64,000 nt of DNA from Streptosporangium carneum (GCF_027922005.1 NZ_BSEV01000001.1:645638-709637), one strand, 5' to 3'. Shown: positions 16,216-24,750, counted from the stretch's first letter. The notes: a model not told the origin generated them from the letters alone. Translations and numbers: made by a program.

Positions 16216-16695
16216 GTGGAGTTCACCGATTTCGTCGCCGTGCGGGGAAGTGCTCTGTACCGGTACGGATACGTTCTCACCGGTAACGCCGAAGACGCGG
16301 CCGACCTGACCCAGGAGGCGCTGATGCGCCTGGGGGACGCGTGGTCAAGGATCAGGAAGAAGGACGACCCCGAAGGATACGTCCGTACGACCATGGCCCG
16401 TCTGCACATCAGCCTCTGGCGGCGATTACGCCGAGAACGCCTGGTCGCTGCGGTTCCAGAGGCCGCCTACACCGACGACCACCTCGGTGGCGACACCGGC
16501 CTGTGGAACGAGCTGAAGACCCTGCCGCCGAAACAGCGGGCGGTGCTGGTCCTGCGGTACTACGAGGACCTCTCGGATCAGGAGATCGCCGAGCTGCTCG
16601 GCATCTCACGCGGCACGGTGCGCAGTCAGGCCGCCCGTGCGCTGGACAAACTCAGAGTTCGGGTGACCGAAGCAGAGACGGAGGCGGTGAGATGA
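16216..16695 (+). CDS. SigE-family RNA polymerase sigma factor (ECF type)
   Basis: A 159-residue extracytoplasmic-function sigma factor starting at GTG 16216. Region 2 shows LYRYGYVLTGNAEDAADLTQEAL and region 4 reads LPPKQRAVLVLRYYEDLSDQEIAELLGISRGTVRSQAARALDKLR. The spacing and the start EFTDFVAVRG are those of the large actinobacterial SigE-like group, whose sigma genes are followed by a membrane protein. The stop overlaps the next start (ATGA), so the pair is one operon. Confidence 0.9.
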   Translation: MEFTDFVAVRGSALYRYGYVLTGNAEDAADLTQEALMRLGDAWSRIRKKDDPEGYVRTTMARLHISLWRRLRRERLVAAVPEAAYTDDHLGGDTGLWNELKTLPPKQRAVLVLRYYEDLSDQEIAELLGISRGTVRSQAARALDKLRVRVTEAETEAVR

Positions 16696-18113
16696 ACGAC
16701 AGGAGCGAGGCGGAGCTGATCCGCGTGCTGGCCGACGCCGCGGACGCCGCGCCCGGGCCCGAGGGAGACCTGGTCGAGACGGTGCGCATGCGGTGGAGGC
16801 GGCGCGCCCGCAGGCGGCTCCAGTCGGCGTTCGCCGTCCTGGGGGTGCTCGCCGTGGTGGGCGGCGGCACGGCGGTCGCCAGAGGTGCCTTCTTCCGTGG
16901 GGGCGGAGAAGGCGACGTCTTCACCGCGGTCACGCCGACGGCCGCCCAGTCGTCCGCGCTGGACCCCGACGTCGTCGACATACGGCCGGTCAGCGAGATC
17001 TGGCCCTCCGCGGTCTTCAAGATCCCCGCCGCGGCGGCCGACGGCTGGAAGTACCGGCCGATCACGGGACTGAGCGCCACGCAGCTCCTGCTCTCCGCCG
17101 AGTCGTCGTTCGAGAAGGCGGGCAGGCTGGAGGTCTACGACACGACGGCGGGCCGAAGCACCGTGCTCACCCAGATGCCTGCTCCCGAGGGAGTGAAGGG
17201 CTACTTCGCCCAGGACGTCGAAGTGGGGACCGACTACGTCGCATGGTGGGGGGAGACCCCCAACACCCCCGACAAGTGGGCCGACTTCTGGGTGGCGCCC
17301 AGGACCGGCGGGCCGGCCAGGCGCGTCGGCGAGGTCACAGGGGCCCTCGCCGAGGTGACACGGCTCGGCGTCACGAGGGACTCCGTCGTCTGGTCGGCGG
17401 GAGACGGCGGGATCTACCGCATGCCGCTGGGCGGAGGCGCCTCCGAACGGATCGAGGGGACCGAGGGACTCCACCTGCTGACATGGCCCTGGGCGGCCGA
17501 CGCCGGTGGGAAGGACGAGGAGACGGTGCCGGGAAACCAGACCAGGCTGGTCAACCTGGAGACCGGGCAGACGACCGAGGTGGACGTCCAGGAAGAGGTG
17601 AAGGGCCTCCGCTGCGGCCCGGTCTGGTGTTTCGGGGCCGAAGGGGGCGCGGCCCTGGCACAACGGCCGGACGGCTCGGACCGCAGGACGCTGCCCGGTC
17701 TGGGGGAGGGAAGCGAGCCCTCCCTCCTCACCGGAGGGACGGGGTTCCTCGGCTTCTTCGGAGTCCTCGGAGTCGGTCCGCAGGAGGCGGACGAGAACCG
17801 GTACGTGCCGCTTGCGGTGGTGTACGACCCGGCCACCGGGGCGACGGCCGGGATCGGCGAGCGGGACCGGAACGGAGGCGGCGGCTTCGGCGTCGGCATC
17901 TCCTCCTCACCCACCTCGATCGTCTACTGGGACGCGGACGAGAAACAGGCGCAGGAGTGCGAGCAGGTCGACGCCACCTCGCTCCCCCTTACCGGCCCTT
18001 CGGGCGCTCCCACTCCCACGGGGAAGGTCAGGGCGTGCACGACGACCCAGAAGGGGGGCGGAAAGGAGTTCACCGTCGTCAACCTTCTCGCTGTTCCGGC
18101 CATCACACAGTGA
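16692..18113 (+). CDS. Membrane-anchored sigma-factor partner with beta-propeller-like exterior
   Basis: A 473-residue protein. Residues 1-45 are cytoplasmic (MNDRSEAELIRVLADAADAAPGPEG, then RWRRRARRR). One transmembrane helix follows at about 48-68, then a long outside domain rich in beta strands and W/G-type repeats (FWVAPRTGGPARRVGEVTG, VVWSAGDGGIYRMPLGGG). This layout, overlapping the SigE-type gene, fits an anti-sigma or signal-transducing partner, although a zinc-binding ZAS motif is absent, so the mode of sigma control is inferred from position only. Confidence 0.7.
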   Translation: MNDRSEAELIRVLADAADAAPGPEGDLVETVRMRWRRRARRRLQSAFAVLGVLAVVGGGTAVARGAFFRGGGEGDVFTAVTPTAAQSSALDPDVVDIRPVSEIWPSAVFKIPAAAADGWKYRPITGLSATQLLLSAESSFEKAGRLEVYDTTAGRSTVLTQMPAPEGVKGYFAQDVEVGTDYVAWWGETPNTPDKWADFWVAPRTGGPARRVGEVTGALAEVTRLGVTRDSVVWSAGDGGIYRMPLGGGASERIEGTEGLHLLTWPWAADAGGKDEETVPGNQTRLVNLETGQTTEVDVQEEVKGLRCGPVWCFGAEGGAALAQRPDGSDRRTLPGLGEGSEPSLLTGGTGFLGFFGVLGVGPQEADENRYVPLAVVYDPATGATAGIGERDRNGGGGFGVGISSSPTSIVYWDADEKQAQECEQVDATSLPLTGPSGAPTPTGKVRACTTTQKGGGKEFTVVNLLAVPAITQ

Positions 18114-18196
18114 CGGTCACCGTGTGCTGACGCGGCGCCGGTCCGGTTCACCGGTCGTGGGGTGCTCGAGACTGCGGCCTCGAGCGCCCCGCGACC

Positions 18197-18280
18197 GTCA
18201 CAACCCGACCGGCGTCACGCCCGGTCGGCATCACAACCCGACCGCCGTCACGCCCCGACCGGCGTCACAATCCGACCGAC
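18197..18280. repeat. 16-17-bp tandem repeat, five copies
   Basis: Five imperfect units of the type GTCACAACCCGACCGGC follow each other downstream of the sigma operon. They alternate between ACAACCCGACC and ACGCCC(C)G forms. No coding function is visible. They may come from replication slippage or be a folded 3' region. Confidence 0.65.
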
Positions 18281-18457
18281 GGAGGGCCAGTCACACGACG
18301 TTCGTGTGACTGCCAGAGTCTTTTGGGACTACCGAGGGCCGGGGGCGGGGCCCTCGGGGTCCTCGAAGCCTCCGGGAGTGCCCCGCGCCTCTCGACGGCG
18401 CTCCCTTCGGGGCCTGTCGGAAACCCACGACGGTTTTCCCAGGTCGCCCCGATTCCG

Positions 18458-19132
18458 CTACGTCCCCGACGAGAGCTCCTGGGCCAGGATCGCCGCCTGG
18501 ACGCGGCTGCGGAGACCCAGCTTGTTCAGCAACCTGCTGACATGCGTCTTCGTGGTCGCCTCGGCCATGTCCAGCTCGGCGGCGATCTCCGCGTTCGACA
18601 TCCCCCTCCCGATGCATGCCAACACCTCGCGCTCACGCGGGGTCAGACCCCCCGCCCCGGGTGTCGGACCCCCCACCCCGAGTGGCCTGTGCTCGTCGTA
18701 CGGCCTGCGCTCAGGGACGGCCGCCCCGAAGGCCGAGATCAACCGGCGGGTGACCGACGGAGAGATCAGCCCGTCGCCCCGGGCGACCACCCGCACCGCC
18801 TCCACCAGCGCGTCGGCGTCGGTGTTCTTGAGCAGGAACCCGACGGCCCCGGCCCGCAACGCGCCGAAGACGTACTCGTCGATGTCGAAGGTGGTCAGGA
18901 TCAGCACGTCCGTGACCTCGCTCAACTCGCGCGTCGCGCTGATCCCGTCCAGTTTCGGCATCCGGATGTCCATCAACACCACGTCTGGCCGTAGCTCGCG
19001 GGCCATCGCCACCGCCTGCTCACCGTCCGCGGCCTGCCCGACGACCTCGATGTCCCCATGACCGTCAAGGATGAGGACGATCCCGGCCCGGACGGCTGCG
19101 TGGTCGTCGGCGACCAGGACTTTGATTGTCAT
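18458..19132 (-). CDS. NarL/LuxR-family response regulator
   Basis: A 224-residue regulator. The receiver has the acidic pair at residues 9-10 (VADDH), the phosphorylation site Asp55 (VVLMDIRMP) and the conserved Lys in GFLLKNTDA. The C-terminal LuxR-type helix-turn-helix is LTPREREVLACIGRGMSNAEIAAEL through TKTHVSRLLNKLG. The start at 19132 overlaps the kinase stop at 19129-19131 (ATGA), so the two proteins are coupled partners. Confidence 0.95.
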   Translation of the reverse strand: MTIKVLVADDHAAVRAGIVLILDGHGDIEVVGQAADGEQAVAMARELRPDVVLMDIRMPKLDGISATRELSEVTDVLILTTFDIDEYVFGALRAGAVGFLLKNTDADALVEAVRVVARGDGLISPSVTRRLISAFGAAVPERRPYDEHRPLGVGGPTPGAGGLTPREREVLACIGRGMSNAEIAAELDMAEATTKTHVSRLLNKLGLRSRVQAAILAQELSSGT

Positions 19133-20595
19133 GAGATCTCCCCGGTGGGCAACTCGGCGTGAACACGCCATCCGTCGTCGTACGGCCCGGCCTCGAAGAC
19201 GCCACCGACCAGGGCGACCCGCTCCCGCATCCCGGTGATCCCGGCACCCGCACTGGGGAGCTCCCCGGCGACGCCCCATCTTGCTCGTCCGGCACCGTCG
19301 GAGGACCTCCGTCCCGTCTCAGGGGAATGCTCGCGCCCCCCGGAAAGCCTCCCCTCCGCCGAAGACCTCCTTCCCGCCCGATTCTCCACGCTGTGACTTC
19401 CCACGCCCGGGGATTCCTGGAGGTCTGGCGTGAACTCCCGCCTCATCCCGGAAACCTCCCGTCCTCCCACGGAGACCTCTTCGACTTCCGTCACTCCGAA
19501 GGTCTCCCAGCCCGCGCCGACGGACCGGCCCGCGCCGACGGACCAGCCCGCTCCTCCGCGGAGCGGATTGACCGCGGTGAGCGTGACGACGCCGGGGCGA
19601 TAGCCGATCATCAGGTCGACGACCTCCCCGCCGTGCTTGAGCGCGTTCGTCAGCGCCTCCTGAATGATCCGGTACCCGGCGAGGTCCACCGCGGCGGGCA
19701 GATCCCTGGCCTCGCCCTCCACGCGCAGCCGTACCTCCAGACCGGCCTTCCGCGCCCGCGCCGCGAGCTGGTCCGCCTCCGCCACCCGCCGCCGGGTCGC
19801 CTCGACCTCCTCACCGTCCTGCCGGAGCAGCCCGATCATGGTGCGCATCTCGGCCATGCCCTGGACGCTGTTCTCCCGAATCGACTCCAGCACCCCCCGC
19901 ACGGTCAGCGCGTCGAGGTCCTTGCGGGAGAGTACGGCCGTCGACTGAATGGCGATCGCGCTGAAGTGATTGGCGATCATGTCGTGCAGTTCACGCGCCA
20001 TCCTGGCCCGCTCGGCGTCCACCGCCGCCCGCCGGTCGAGCTCGGCCAGCCGCGCGACCTGCTCGGCCCTGGCCCGCTCTGACTCGGCCTGGTTCCTGAA
20101 CTGTCTCACGATCAGCGCGCTGATGACCGGAGTGGTCCCGACCAGGGCGAGCTGTACGGCGGACATCGCGAGGAAGGCCAGGTCCCGGTAGATGAAACCG
20201 GCCACTGCGCCGCCTATGACGGACAGGACCGAGGCGATGCCGAGCAGCCACCTGCCCAGCCTGGCAGGGCCGTACAGGGTGGCCGCGTAGAGGTTGTCGG
20301 TGAAGACGAGGATCGTGGACAGGGAGTACCCCACCATGAGGTCCATCGTGATCCCGACAACGCCCAGCGCGAGGGCGCCGACCGGGAAGGTCCGCCGTAC
20401 CGCGACACCGAGGCAGGTGATCAGCAGTGGTACGGCGAGCAGGTAGACGGGCACGGTGTCGGGGAGCTGGGGAACGAGGGCGAGGAGATAGCCGGGCGTC
20501 GCCCGACGGGTGTAGACGCCGGAGGCCAGCAGGGCGAGACCACCCACGAAGGCCGTCACGGCCCACAGTCCGTCATCCCGTCTCATACGCTTCAT
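19129..20595 (-). CDS. NarL-type sensor histidine kinase with a long insert in the ATPase domain
   Basis: A 488-residue membrane kinase. About five transmembrane helices fill residues 12-160. The dimerisation motif MARELHDMIANHFSAIAIQS places the phospho-acceptor at His204. The N-box ALTNALKHG follows at about 320. Between the N-box and the final GAGITGMRERVALVGG (G2 box) lies an unusual stretch of about 120 residues rich in Gly, Ser, Glu and Arg (GAGWSVGAGRSVGAGW repeats). Normally about 30 residues separate these boxes, and the usual DxGxG motif is not evident in the insert. It may still fold, with the insert looped out, or may have reduced ATP binding. Confidence 0.85.
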   Translation of the reverse strand: MKRMRRDDGLWAVTAFVGGLALLASGVYTRRATPGYLLALVPQLPDTVPVYLLAVPLLITCLGVAVRRTFPVGALALGVVGITMDLMVGYSLSTILVFTDNLYAATLYGPARLGRWLLGIASVLSVIGGAVAGFIYRDLAFLAMSAVQLALVGTTPVISALIVRQFRNQAESERARAEQVARLAELDRRAAVDAERARMARELHDMIANHFSAIAIQSTAVLSRKDLDALTVRGVLESIRENSVQGMAEMRTMIGLLRQDGEEVEATRRRVAEADQLAARARKAGLEVRLRVEGEARDLPAAVDLAGYRIIQEALTNALKHGGEVVDLMIGYRPGVVTLTAVNPLRGGAGWSVGAGRSVGAGWETFGVTEVEEVSVGGREVSGMRREFTPDLQESPGVGSHSVENRAGRRSSAEGRLSGGREHSPETGRRSSDGAGRARWGVAGELPSAGAGITGMRERVALVGGVFEAGPYDDGWRVHAELPTGEIS

Positions 20596-20717
20596 CTCAT
20601 CATCCCGCGCCGGGCCGCTGATCCGGCCACAGGCGGGTTCGCCGTACATAGAAGGATGTAGACCGGTTCATCAGCGTCGACGATGCCCCGCACGGGTTCG
20701 CCGCCGATCCTGGAATC

Positions 20718-21293
20718 ATGATTCTGGCGGTAATCATCGGCTGCGAGATCGGGTTCTGGGTTCTCCTCGGGCTGGGGCTCGCCTCGCGCTACCTGTGGCG
20801 CATGCGGCGGCTCAGCACGATCCTGCTGGTCTCGGTGCCGCTCCTCGACGTGATCCTGCTGGCCGCCGCCGTGATCGACATGCGTGCCGGCGCCGAGGGA
20901 AGCTGGCGTCACGGCCTGGCCGCGGCCTACCTCGCCTACTCGATCGTCTTCGGCCACCGAACCCTCAAGTGGGCCGACGCGAAGTTCGCGCACCGCTTCG
21001 CCGAAGGCCCCGAACCCTGGAAGCCTCCGGAGGGCGGCATGGCCAGGGCTCGTTACGAATGGGGCATGTGGCTGCGGATCGTCCTCGCGTACGGCATCGC
21101 CTGCGCTCTGCTCTTCGGCCTGACCTGGATGGTCGACGACCCCTCCAGAACGGCCGCCCTGACCGCCTTCATGGGCAGTCTCCTACGGGTCCCGTTGATC
21201 GCCGTGCTCTGGCCGGTGAGCTACACGCTTTTCCCGAAGAAGGTCAAGCAGGCCGAGCGACCGGAGGAGGTCACCACCGGTCCCAGTGCGTGA
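20718..21293 (+). CDS. Integral membrane protein, unknown function
   Basis: A 191-residue protein with about five hydrophobic helices (residues 1-22, 33-55, 64-82, 112-135, 145-168) and a basic cytoplasmic tail. The middle loop HRTLKWADAKFAHRFAEGPEPWKPPEGG is typical of a group of conserved actinobacterial membrane proteins without known function. Its 3' end overlaps the nitroreductase gene on the other strand by 23 bp. Confidence 0.75.
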   Translation: MILAVIIGCEIGFWVLLGLGLASRYLWRMRRLSTILLVSVPLLDVILLAAAVIDMRAGAEGSWRHGLAAAYLAYSIVFGHRTLKWADAKFAHRFAEGPEPWKPPEGGMARARYEWGMWLRIVLAYGIACALLFGLTWMVDDPSRTAALTAFMGSLLRVPLIAVLWPVSYTLFPKKVKQAERPEEVTTGPSA

Positions 21294-21900
21294 CCTCCTC
21301 CATCGGCACTCTCCGCGCGGGCCTGAAGCCCGTCCCGATCGTGTACGCGACGGGAACGAACGCCACCTGCATGACTCGTTCGTACGGTATGCCGAGCACC
21401 TCGGCCCCCTCCCGCTCCAGCCTCAGCGGCCCCAGCCACGCCGTGCCCAGCGCACGAGCCCGCGCCGCCAGCATGAAGCTCCAGGCCGCGGGCATGATCG
21501 AGCCGAACGTGTTGGCCTGCTCGAGCACGCTCGCGTTCTCCGTCCGCCCGGTGATGCACGGGATGAGGAACGCGGGCACCTCGTGGATGTGCTCATAGAG
21601 ATGCTGGAGCCCCTCCCACACCCGCTCCATCGACCCGGGGAAAGCGTAGGCCCGCCGCGCGTCCTCCTCCGGCATCGGCGTCCCCGGCTGGTTCATCCCC
21701 GCCCGCCACACCGCCGCGAGCCTCTCCCGCTGTTCCCTGTCGGTGACGACGACGAAGTGCCAGCGCTGCCGGTTACGCCCGGTCGGCGCCTGTACGGCCA
21801 GCCTCAGGCACTCCTCGATGAGCTCGCGGGGAACCGGCCTGGTGAGATCGAGCCGCTTGCGGACGGCCCTGGTCGTGGAGAGCAGTTCGTCGGGCGTCAT
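21271..21900 (-). CDS. Nitroreductase-family oxidoreductase
   Basis: A 209-residue flavin enzyme. FMN-binding signs are the N-terminal TTRAVRKRLD (Arg-rich), the APTGRNRQRWHFVVV loop and the C-terminal half AARARALGTAWLGPL ... GIPYERVMQVAFVPVAYTIG with the GTGFRPARR tail. Such enzymes reduce nitroaromatics or quinones with NAD(P)H, or work in biosynthesis. It diverges from an ArsR-type regulator, which probably controls it. Confidence 0.9.
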   Translation of the reverse strand: MTPDELLSTTRAVRKRLDLTRPVPRELIEECLRLAVQAPTGRNRQRWHFVVVTDREQRERLAAVWRAGMNQPGTPMPEEDARRAYAFPGSMERVWEGLQHLYEHIHEVPAFLIPCITGRTENASVLEQANTFGSIMPAAWSFMLAARARALGTAWLGPLRLEREGAEVLGIPYERVMQVAFVPVAYTIGTGFRPARRVPMEEVTHWDRW

Positions 21901-21916
21901 CCGGCCTCCTCAGGAT

Positions 21917-21932
21917 TTCGATAACGGTCGAA
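21917..21932. promoter_or_regulatory. Operator-like palindrome between nitroreductase and ArsR genes
   Basis: TTCGATAACGGTCGAA has inverted arms TTCGA/TCGAA and lies 17 bp upstream of the nitroreductase start, in the 83-bp divergent gap. A second TTCGA copy follows at about 21947. These fit binding of the neighbouring ArsR-type regulator. Confidence 0.5.
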
Positions 21933-21983
21933 TTGTGTGGCCAGATTTCGACGTTTGTCAAAGCCTCGAAGTACGATGCCGGT

Positions 21984-22286
21984 ATGCGCGCCCTCCACCA
22001 CCCGGACGTCTCCACCGTCGCCCTGCCCAGCGTGCTGAACGCCCTGGCGGACGAGGTCCGACTGATGGTCGTCCGCCAGCTGGCCGAGGCCGGAGGTGTG
22101 GTCTGCGGTCAGTTCGACGTCCCCGTGAGCATGTCGACCCTCTCCCACCACCTGAAGGTCCTCCGCGAAGCGGGCATCCTCCGTGTCACCCCCCAAGGCA
22201 GCTTCCGCCGCCACGAGCTCCGCCTCCCCGAAATGGAAGCCCGCTTCCCCGGCGTCCTCACCTCGATCCTCCAGGCCACCCCCTGA
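21984..22286 (+). CDS. ArsR-type HTH regulator
   Basis: A 100-residue winged helix protein: VLNALADEVRLMVVRQLAEAG, then the recognition helix MSTLSHHLKVLREAGILRV and a wing TPQGSFRRHELRL. It has no obvious metal-binding Cys pair (Cys near residue 42 is alone), so it likely senses something other than metals. The start at 21984 (ATGCGCGCC) fits the family's usual length. It is divergent from the nitroreductase gene. Confidence 0.85.
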   Translation: MRALHHPDVSTVALPSVLNALADEVRLMVVRQLAEAGGVVCGQFDVPVSMSTLSHHLKVLREAGILRVTPQGSFRRHELRLPEMEARFPGVLTSILQATP

Positions 22287-22377
22287 CCCCCCACCCCTCC
22301 GACGACCACCTCACACCCGGATCCCCTAACTGGTTCGAGGCATCGCTCAGGACCCGCTATGATTACTTACGCAGCGA

Positions 22378-22453
22378 GCGGCCGTAGCTCAATGGATAGA
22401 GCATCTGACTACGGATCAGAAGGTTAGGGGTTCGAGTCCTCTCGGCCGCGCCA
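22378..22453 (+). tRNA. tRNA-Arg (anticodon ACG), prophage attachment site
   Basis: GCGGCCG pairs with CGGCCGC. The D-arm TAGCTCAATGGATAGAGCA and the anticodon stem-loop TCTGACTACGGATCAGA give anticodon ACG. The T-arm is GTTCGAGTC, and CCA is encoded at the 3' end. The prophage integrase starts its 3' end 72 bp further on, so the tRNA 3' half is the probable attB/attL core. Confidence 0.95.
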
Positions 22454-22460
22454 CTGTGAC

Positions 22461-22500
22461 CAGGGCGTTCCTTGATCATCAAGGGGCGCCCTGTTCATTT
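22461..22500 (+). terminator. Rho-independent-type terminator after tRNA-Arg
   Basis: The stem CAGGGCG...CGCCCTG encloses an inner pairing CCTTGAT/ATCAAGG and is followed by TTCATTTTG. The stem is long and the T-rich tail is good. It can end the tRNA transcript and, on the other strand, the integrase message. Confidence 0.8.
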
Positions 22501-22522
22501 TGTAGCAACGGGTGTAGCAACG
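22501..22522. repeat. 10-bp direct repeats, candidate integrase arm sites
   Basis: TGTAGCAACG occurs at 22501 and again at 22513, a 12-bp period, between the tRNA and the integrase stop. Short direct repeats at this position are typical arm-type sites for tyrosine integrases. Whether the integrase binds here is an inference. Confidence 0.55.
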
Positions 22523-22525
22523 CGC

Positions 22526-23824
22526 TCAGGACGCGGATTTCTCTCGCTTCGCCCGGGGCGCGGTCAGGTCCGCCAGGACACCGTCCAGCGTGTCGGCCGC
22601 GCCCCGCTTCACCTCCTCCAGCAGATGCACATACACGTTCGCCGTCGTCGCCTGCCGGGTGTGGCGGAGAACACCCTGGATCGTCTTCAGATCGGCGCCC
22701 TCGGCGAACAGGAACGACCCGCAGGCGTGCCGCAGGTCGTGCAGCCGCACCCGCCGCCCGATCCCGGCACGCTCACACAACGCGTCCCAGGACCGGTTGA
22801 CGTTACGCGGCTCCAGCGCCGTGCCCACGCCCGTGGTGAAGACCAGATCCGGATCGGCCCACACCTTCGCCCGCAGCCGCTCGGCGTTCTGCGCCCGGCG
22901 GTGCACCGCGAGGGCCTGGAGCGCCGTGGCCGGGATGAGCATCGTCGCCTTCGACGCGCGGGTCTTCAGCTTCTTCTCCACGAGCTGGCCCTTACGGCGA
23001 CCGGTCGCCTCGTCCTTCTCGCCGCGCAGACGCTGGATGCTCTTGACCAGCCGCACCGTCCCGGCCTCGAGGTCGATGTGCGACCAGCGCATGCCGAGCC
23101 CTTCACCGCGGCGAAGCCCGAGCGCCAGGAGCATCAACCAGTAGACCCACAGCGGGTCGCCCGCGGCCTCGGCCAGGAGCTGGCCGGCCTCCTGCTTGGT
23201 CAGCGGTTGCACCTCTTCCCGCTCGACTGCGGGGGCGTCCACCAGCAGGCACACGTTGCGCCCGAGGCTCTCGTCGTCCACCGCGTCGGCCAGGGCCTTG
23301 CGCAGCACCGCGTGCGAGTAGGCGACCGTGCGGGCCGACAGCTTCGGTGGCGGCGGCAGCTCGGTCTCGCCGGGCCGCAGCTTACGCCGTACCCGGCCGC
23401 TCGGCTTGTCGGCCAGCTCCAGCAGCCACCTGCGGATGTCGGTGGTGGACAGCTCCACCAGCTTCACCCTGCCCAGGTGCGGGATGATGTGCTTCTCCGC
23501 CGTGTCCTGGTAGGAGTCGAGAGTGGACGGCGCGATCCGTCCGGCGGCCACGCGCTGGGGCAGCGTCACCGCCAGCCACACCTTGGTCAGGTAGTGCTCC
23601 ACGGTGTCGGTCCGGCCCGCCGTCACCGGCAGGCCCGCGGAGATTTCGGCCTCGGCTTTCTTCTTCTTGTCGGCGGCCTCCTTGCGGGTCTTGCCGTAGA
23701 CCGGCTTGCGCTTGCCGTTCGGCAGATACACCGTGGCGACCCATAAGCCGTCGGAGGCGCGCTGGAACGGGCGCCCGTCGCGGTTGCCGCGCGTGCGCTC
23801 TTTGCGGGGGGAGTTGTCCGTCAT
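22526..23824 (-). CDS. int: Prophage tyrosine integrase
   Basis: A 432-residue site-specific recombinase. The first 150 residues carry a Lys/Arg-rich DNA-binding start (GKRKPVYGKTRKEAADKKKK) and an AP2/SAM-like domain (SYQDTAEKHIIPHLG). The catalytic domain holds the active residues: Arg at about 238 (ALGLRRGEGL), His362 and Arg365 (HDLRH), His388 (LRHTR) and Tyr398 (ANVYVH). I chose the ATG at 23824 because it overlaps the stop of the upstream gene (ATGA); the longer reading from 23884 adds Arg/Lys-rich residues from read-through. It acts on tRNA-Arg. Confidence 0.95.
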   Translation of the reverse strand: MTDNSPRKERTRGNRDGRPFQRASDGLWVATVYLPNGKRKPVYGKTRKEAADKKKKAEAEISAGLPVTAGRTDTVEHYLTKVWLAVTLPQRVAAGRIAPSTLDSYQDTAEKHIIPHLGRVKLVELSTTDIRRWLLELADKPSGRVRRKLRPGETELPPPPKLSARTVAYSHAVLRKALADAVDDESLGRNVCLLVDAPAVEREEVQPLTKQEAGQLLAEAAGDPLWVYWLMLLALGLRRGEGLGMRWSHIDLEAGTVRLVKSIQRLRGEKDEATGRRKGQLVEKKLKTRASKATMLIPATALQALAVHRRAQNAERLRAKVWADPDLVFTTGVGTALEPRNVNRSWDALCERAGIGRRVRLHDLRHACGSFLFAEGADLKTIQGVLRHTRQATTANVYVHLLEEVKRGAADTLDGVLADLTAPRAKREKSAS

Positions 23825-24345
23825 CCTGCCTTTCCTTTTTTTCCGGGGGGAAGGTGTCCACGGCGTCGTGCCTCGCGGACCCATCGGTGAACGGCCGACA
23901 CCAGGACCCCGGCCTCCTGCGCCAAGACCACCGCAGGCCGCGAGCTTTCCGCGGCGGCCGAGGCGTAGGCGCGGGCAACCTCCTGATAGAAGGCGTCCGA
24001 GCCGTCCGGGCGTCCCAGCGGCGTGCGTGCGGATGACGCGGGGGCGGCGGCCAGGGCGCGTAGCTCGCCCAGCGTGAGCTGGTCGTCCTCCGGCTGCTCC
24101 TGCTGCTCCAGCGACAGGGCCAGCGCGGCGAGGTCGGTGTTGGCCAGCGCCTCCAGACGGCCCAGGGAGATTTTCCGCAGGGTGTCGGAGGTGATCGCCT
24201 CACCCTCGACGAGCACCCCGGTGACCGTCCAGCGGCCGTCAGGGTTCTGCTCGATCCGGGCTCGGACCTCGGTGTCTTTCGGGCCGGTGATCGCGGTCCA
24301 TCCGAGACGGCGTGCTCGCTGGGAGCCTGGTGTGCGGCTGCTCAT
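23821..24345 (-). CDS. Prophage protein with C-terminal HTH, upstream of integrase
   Basis: A 174-residue protein. The N-terminal 50 residues (WTAITGPKDTEVRARIEQN... VLVEGEAITSDTLRKI) look like a small beta/alpha domain. The last 40 residues form a helix-turn-helix of the type AQEAGVLVSAVHRWVREARRRGHLPP, which recurs in actinomycete integrative elements next to int genes. It is coded before int and overlaps it by 4 bp, so it may regulate integration. No firm family name. Confidence 0.65.
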   Translation of the reverse strand: MSSRTPGSQRARRLGWTAITGPKDTEVRARIEQNPDGRWTVTGVLVEGEAITSDTLRKISLGRLEALANTDLAALALSLEQQEQPEDDQLTLGELRALAAAPASSARTPLGRPDGSDAFYQEVARAYASAAAESSRPAVVLAQEAGVLVSAVHRWVREARRRGHLPPGKKGKAG

Positions 24346-24487
24346 GGCGCACACCGTACTGCGAACTCTGGCGTTCGTCTAGGTTCGCTGACGTACACGC
24401 GCAACCTAGCGCACTTGTATGAACGATCGAGTCGTGCAAGTCTCAAGAGGCGGACATGCGTGCCCGCGAGCTTGCAGGAGGTGCCGC

Positions 24488-24691
24488 ATGGCTGTGGACG
24501 ATCAAATCGCGTACCGGCCGGAGCAGGCGTTGAAGGTCTTCCCGATCGGCCGGACGCTGCTGTTTTCGCTGCTGAAGTCCGGCGAGATCGAGTCGTTCAC
24601 CGTCGGCCGCGCCCGCTTCATCCCGCGCGAGGCCCTGGAGGAGTACATGGAGCGTCTTCGCGCGGCGGCGCGGTGTGGCACAGCCGAGTAG
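24488..24691 (+). CDS. xis: Excisionase-like HTH protein
   Basis: A 67-residue protein with an N-terminal domain of the MerR-type excisionase fold: AYRPEQALKVFPIGRTLLFSLLKSGEIESFTVGRARFIPREALEEYM. The pattern GRT-LLxSG-I-S-xGxxRFIPReALEEYM is that of phage and ICE Xis proteins. The ATG at 24488 has a very good ribosome site (AGGAGGTG). It diverges from the int unit and is a candidate directionality factor. Confidence 0.8.
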   Translation: MAVDDQIAYRPEQALKVFPIGRTLLFSLLKSGEIESFTVGRARFIPREALEEYMERLRAAARCGTAE

Positions 24692-24750
24692 ACGGGCCAG
24701 GCCCGGCCCGGGATCGCCGGGCCGGGTCTCGACGCCGCTGGAGAAGGCCG

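Noticed and set aside
16341..16691. N-terminal extension of the sigma-partner gene
   Set aside because: The open frame continues upstream through the sigma gene, but the ATG at 16,692 overlaps the sigma stop and gives the proper membrane-protein start.
18197..18280. CRISPR-like array
   Set aside because: Units are 16-17 bp, contiguous and lack spacers; no cas genes lie nearby.
22456..22800. Plus-strand frame starting in the tRNA-Arg trailer
   Set aside because: Antisense to the integrase 3' end and Arg/Pro/Ser-rich.
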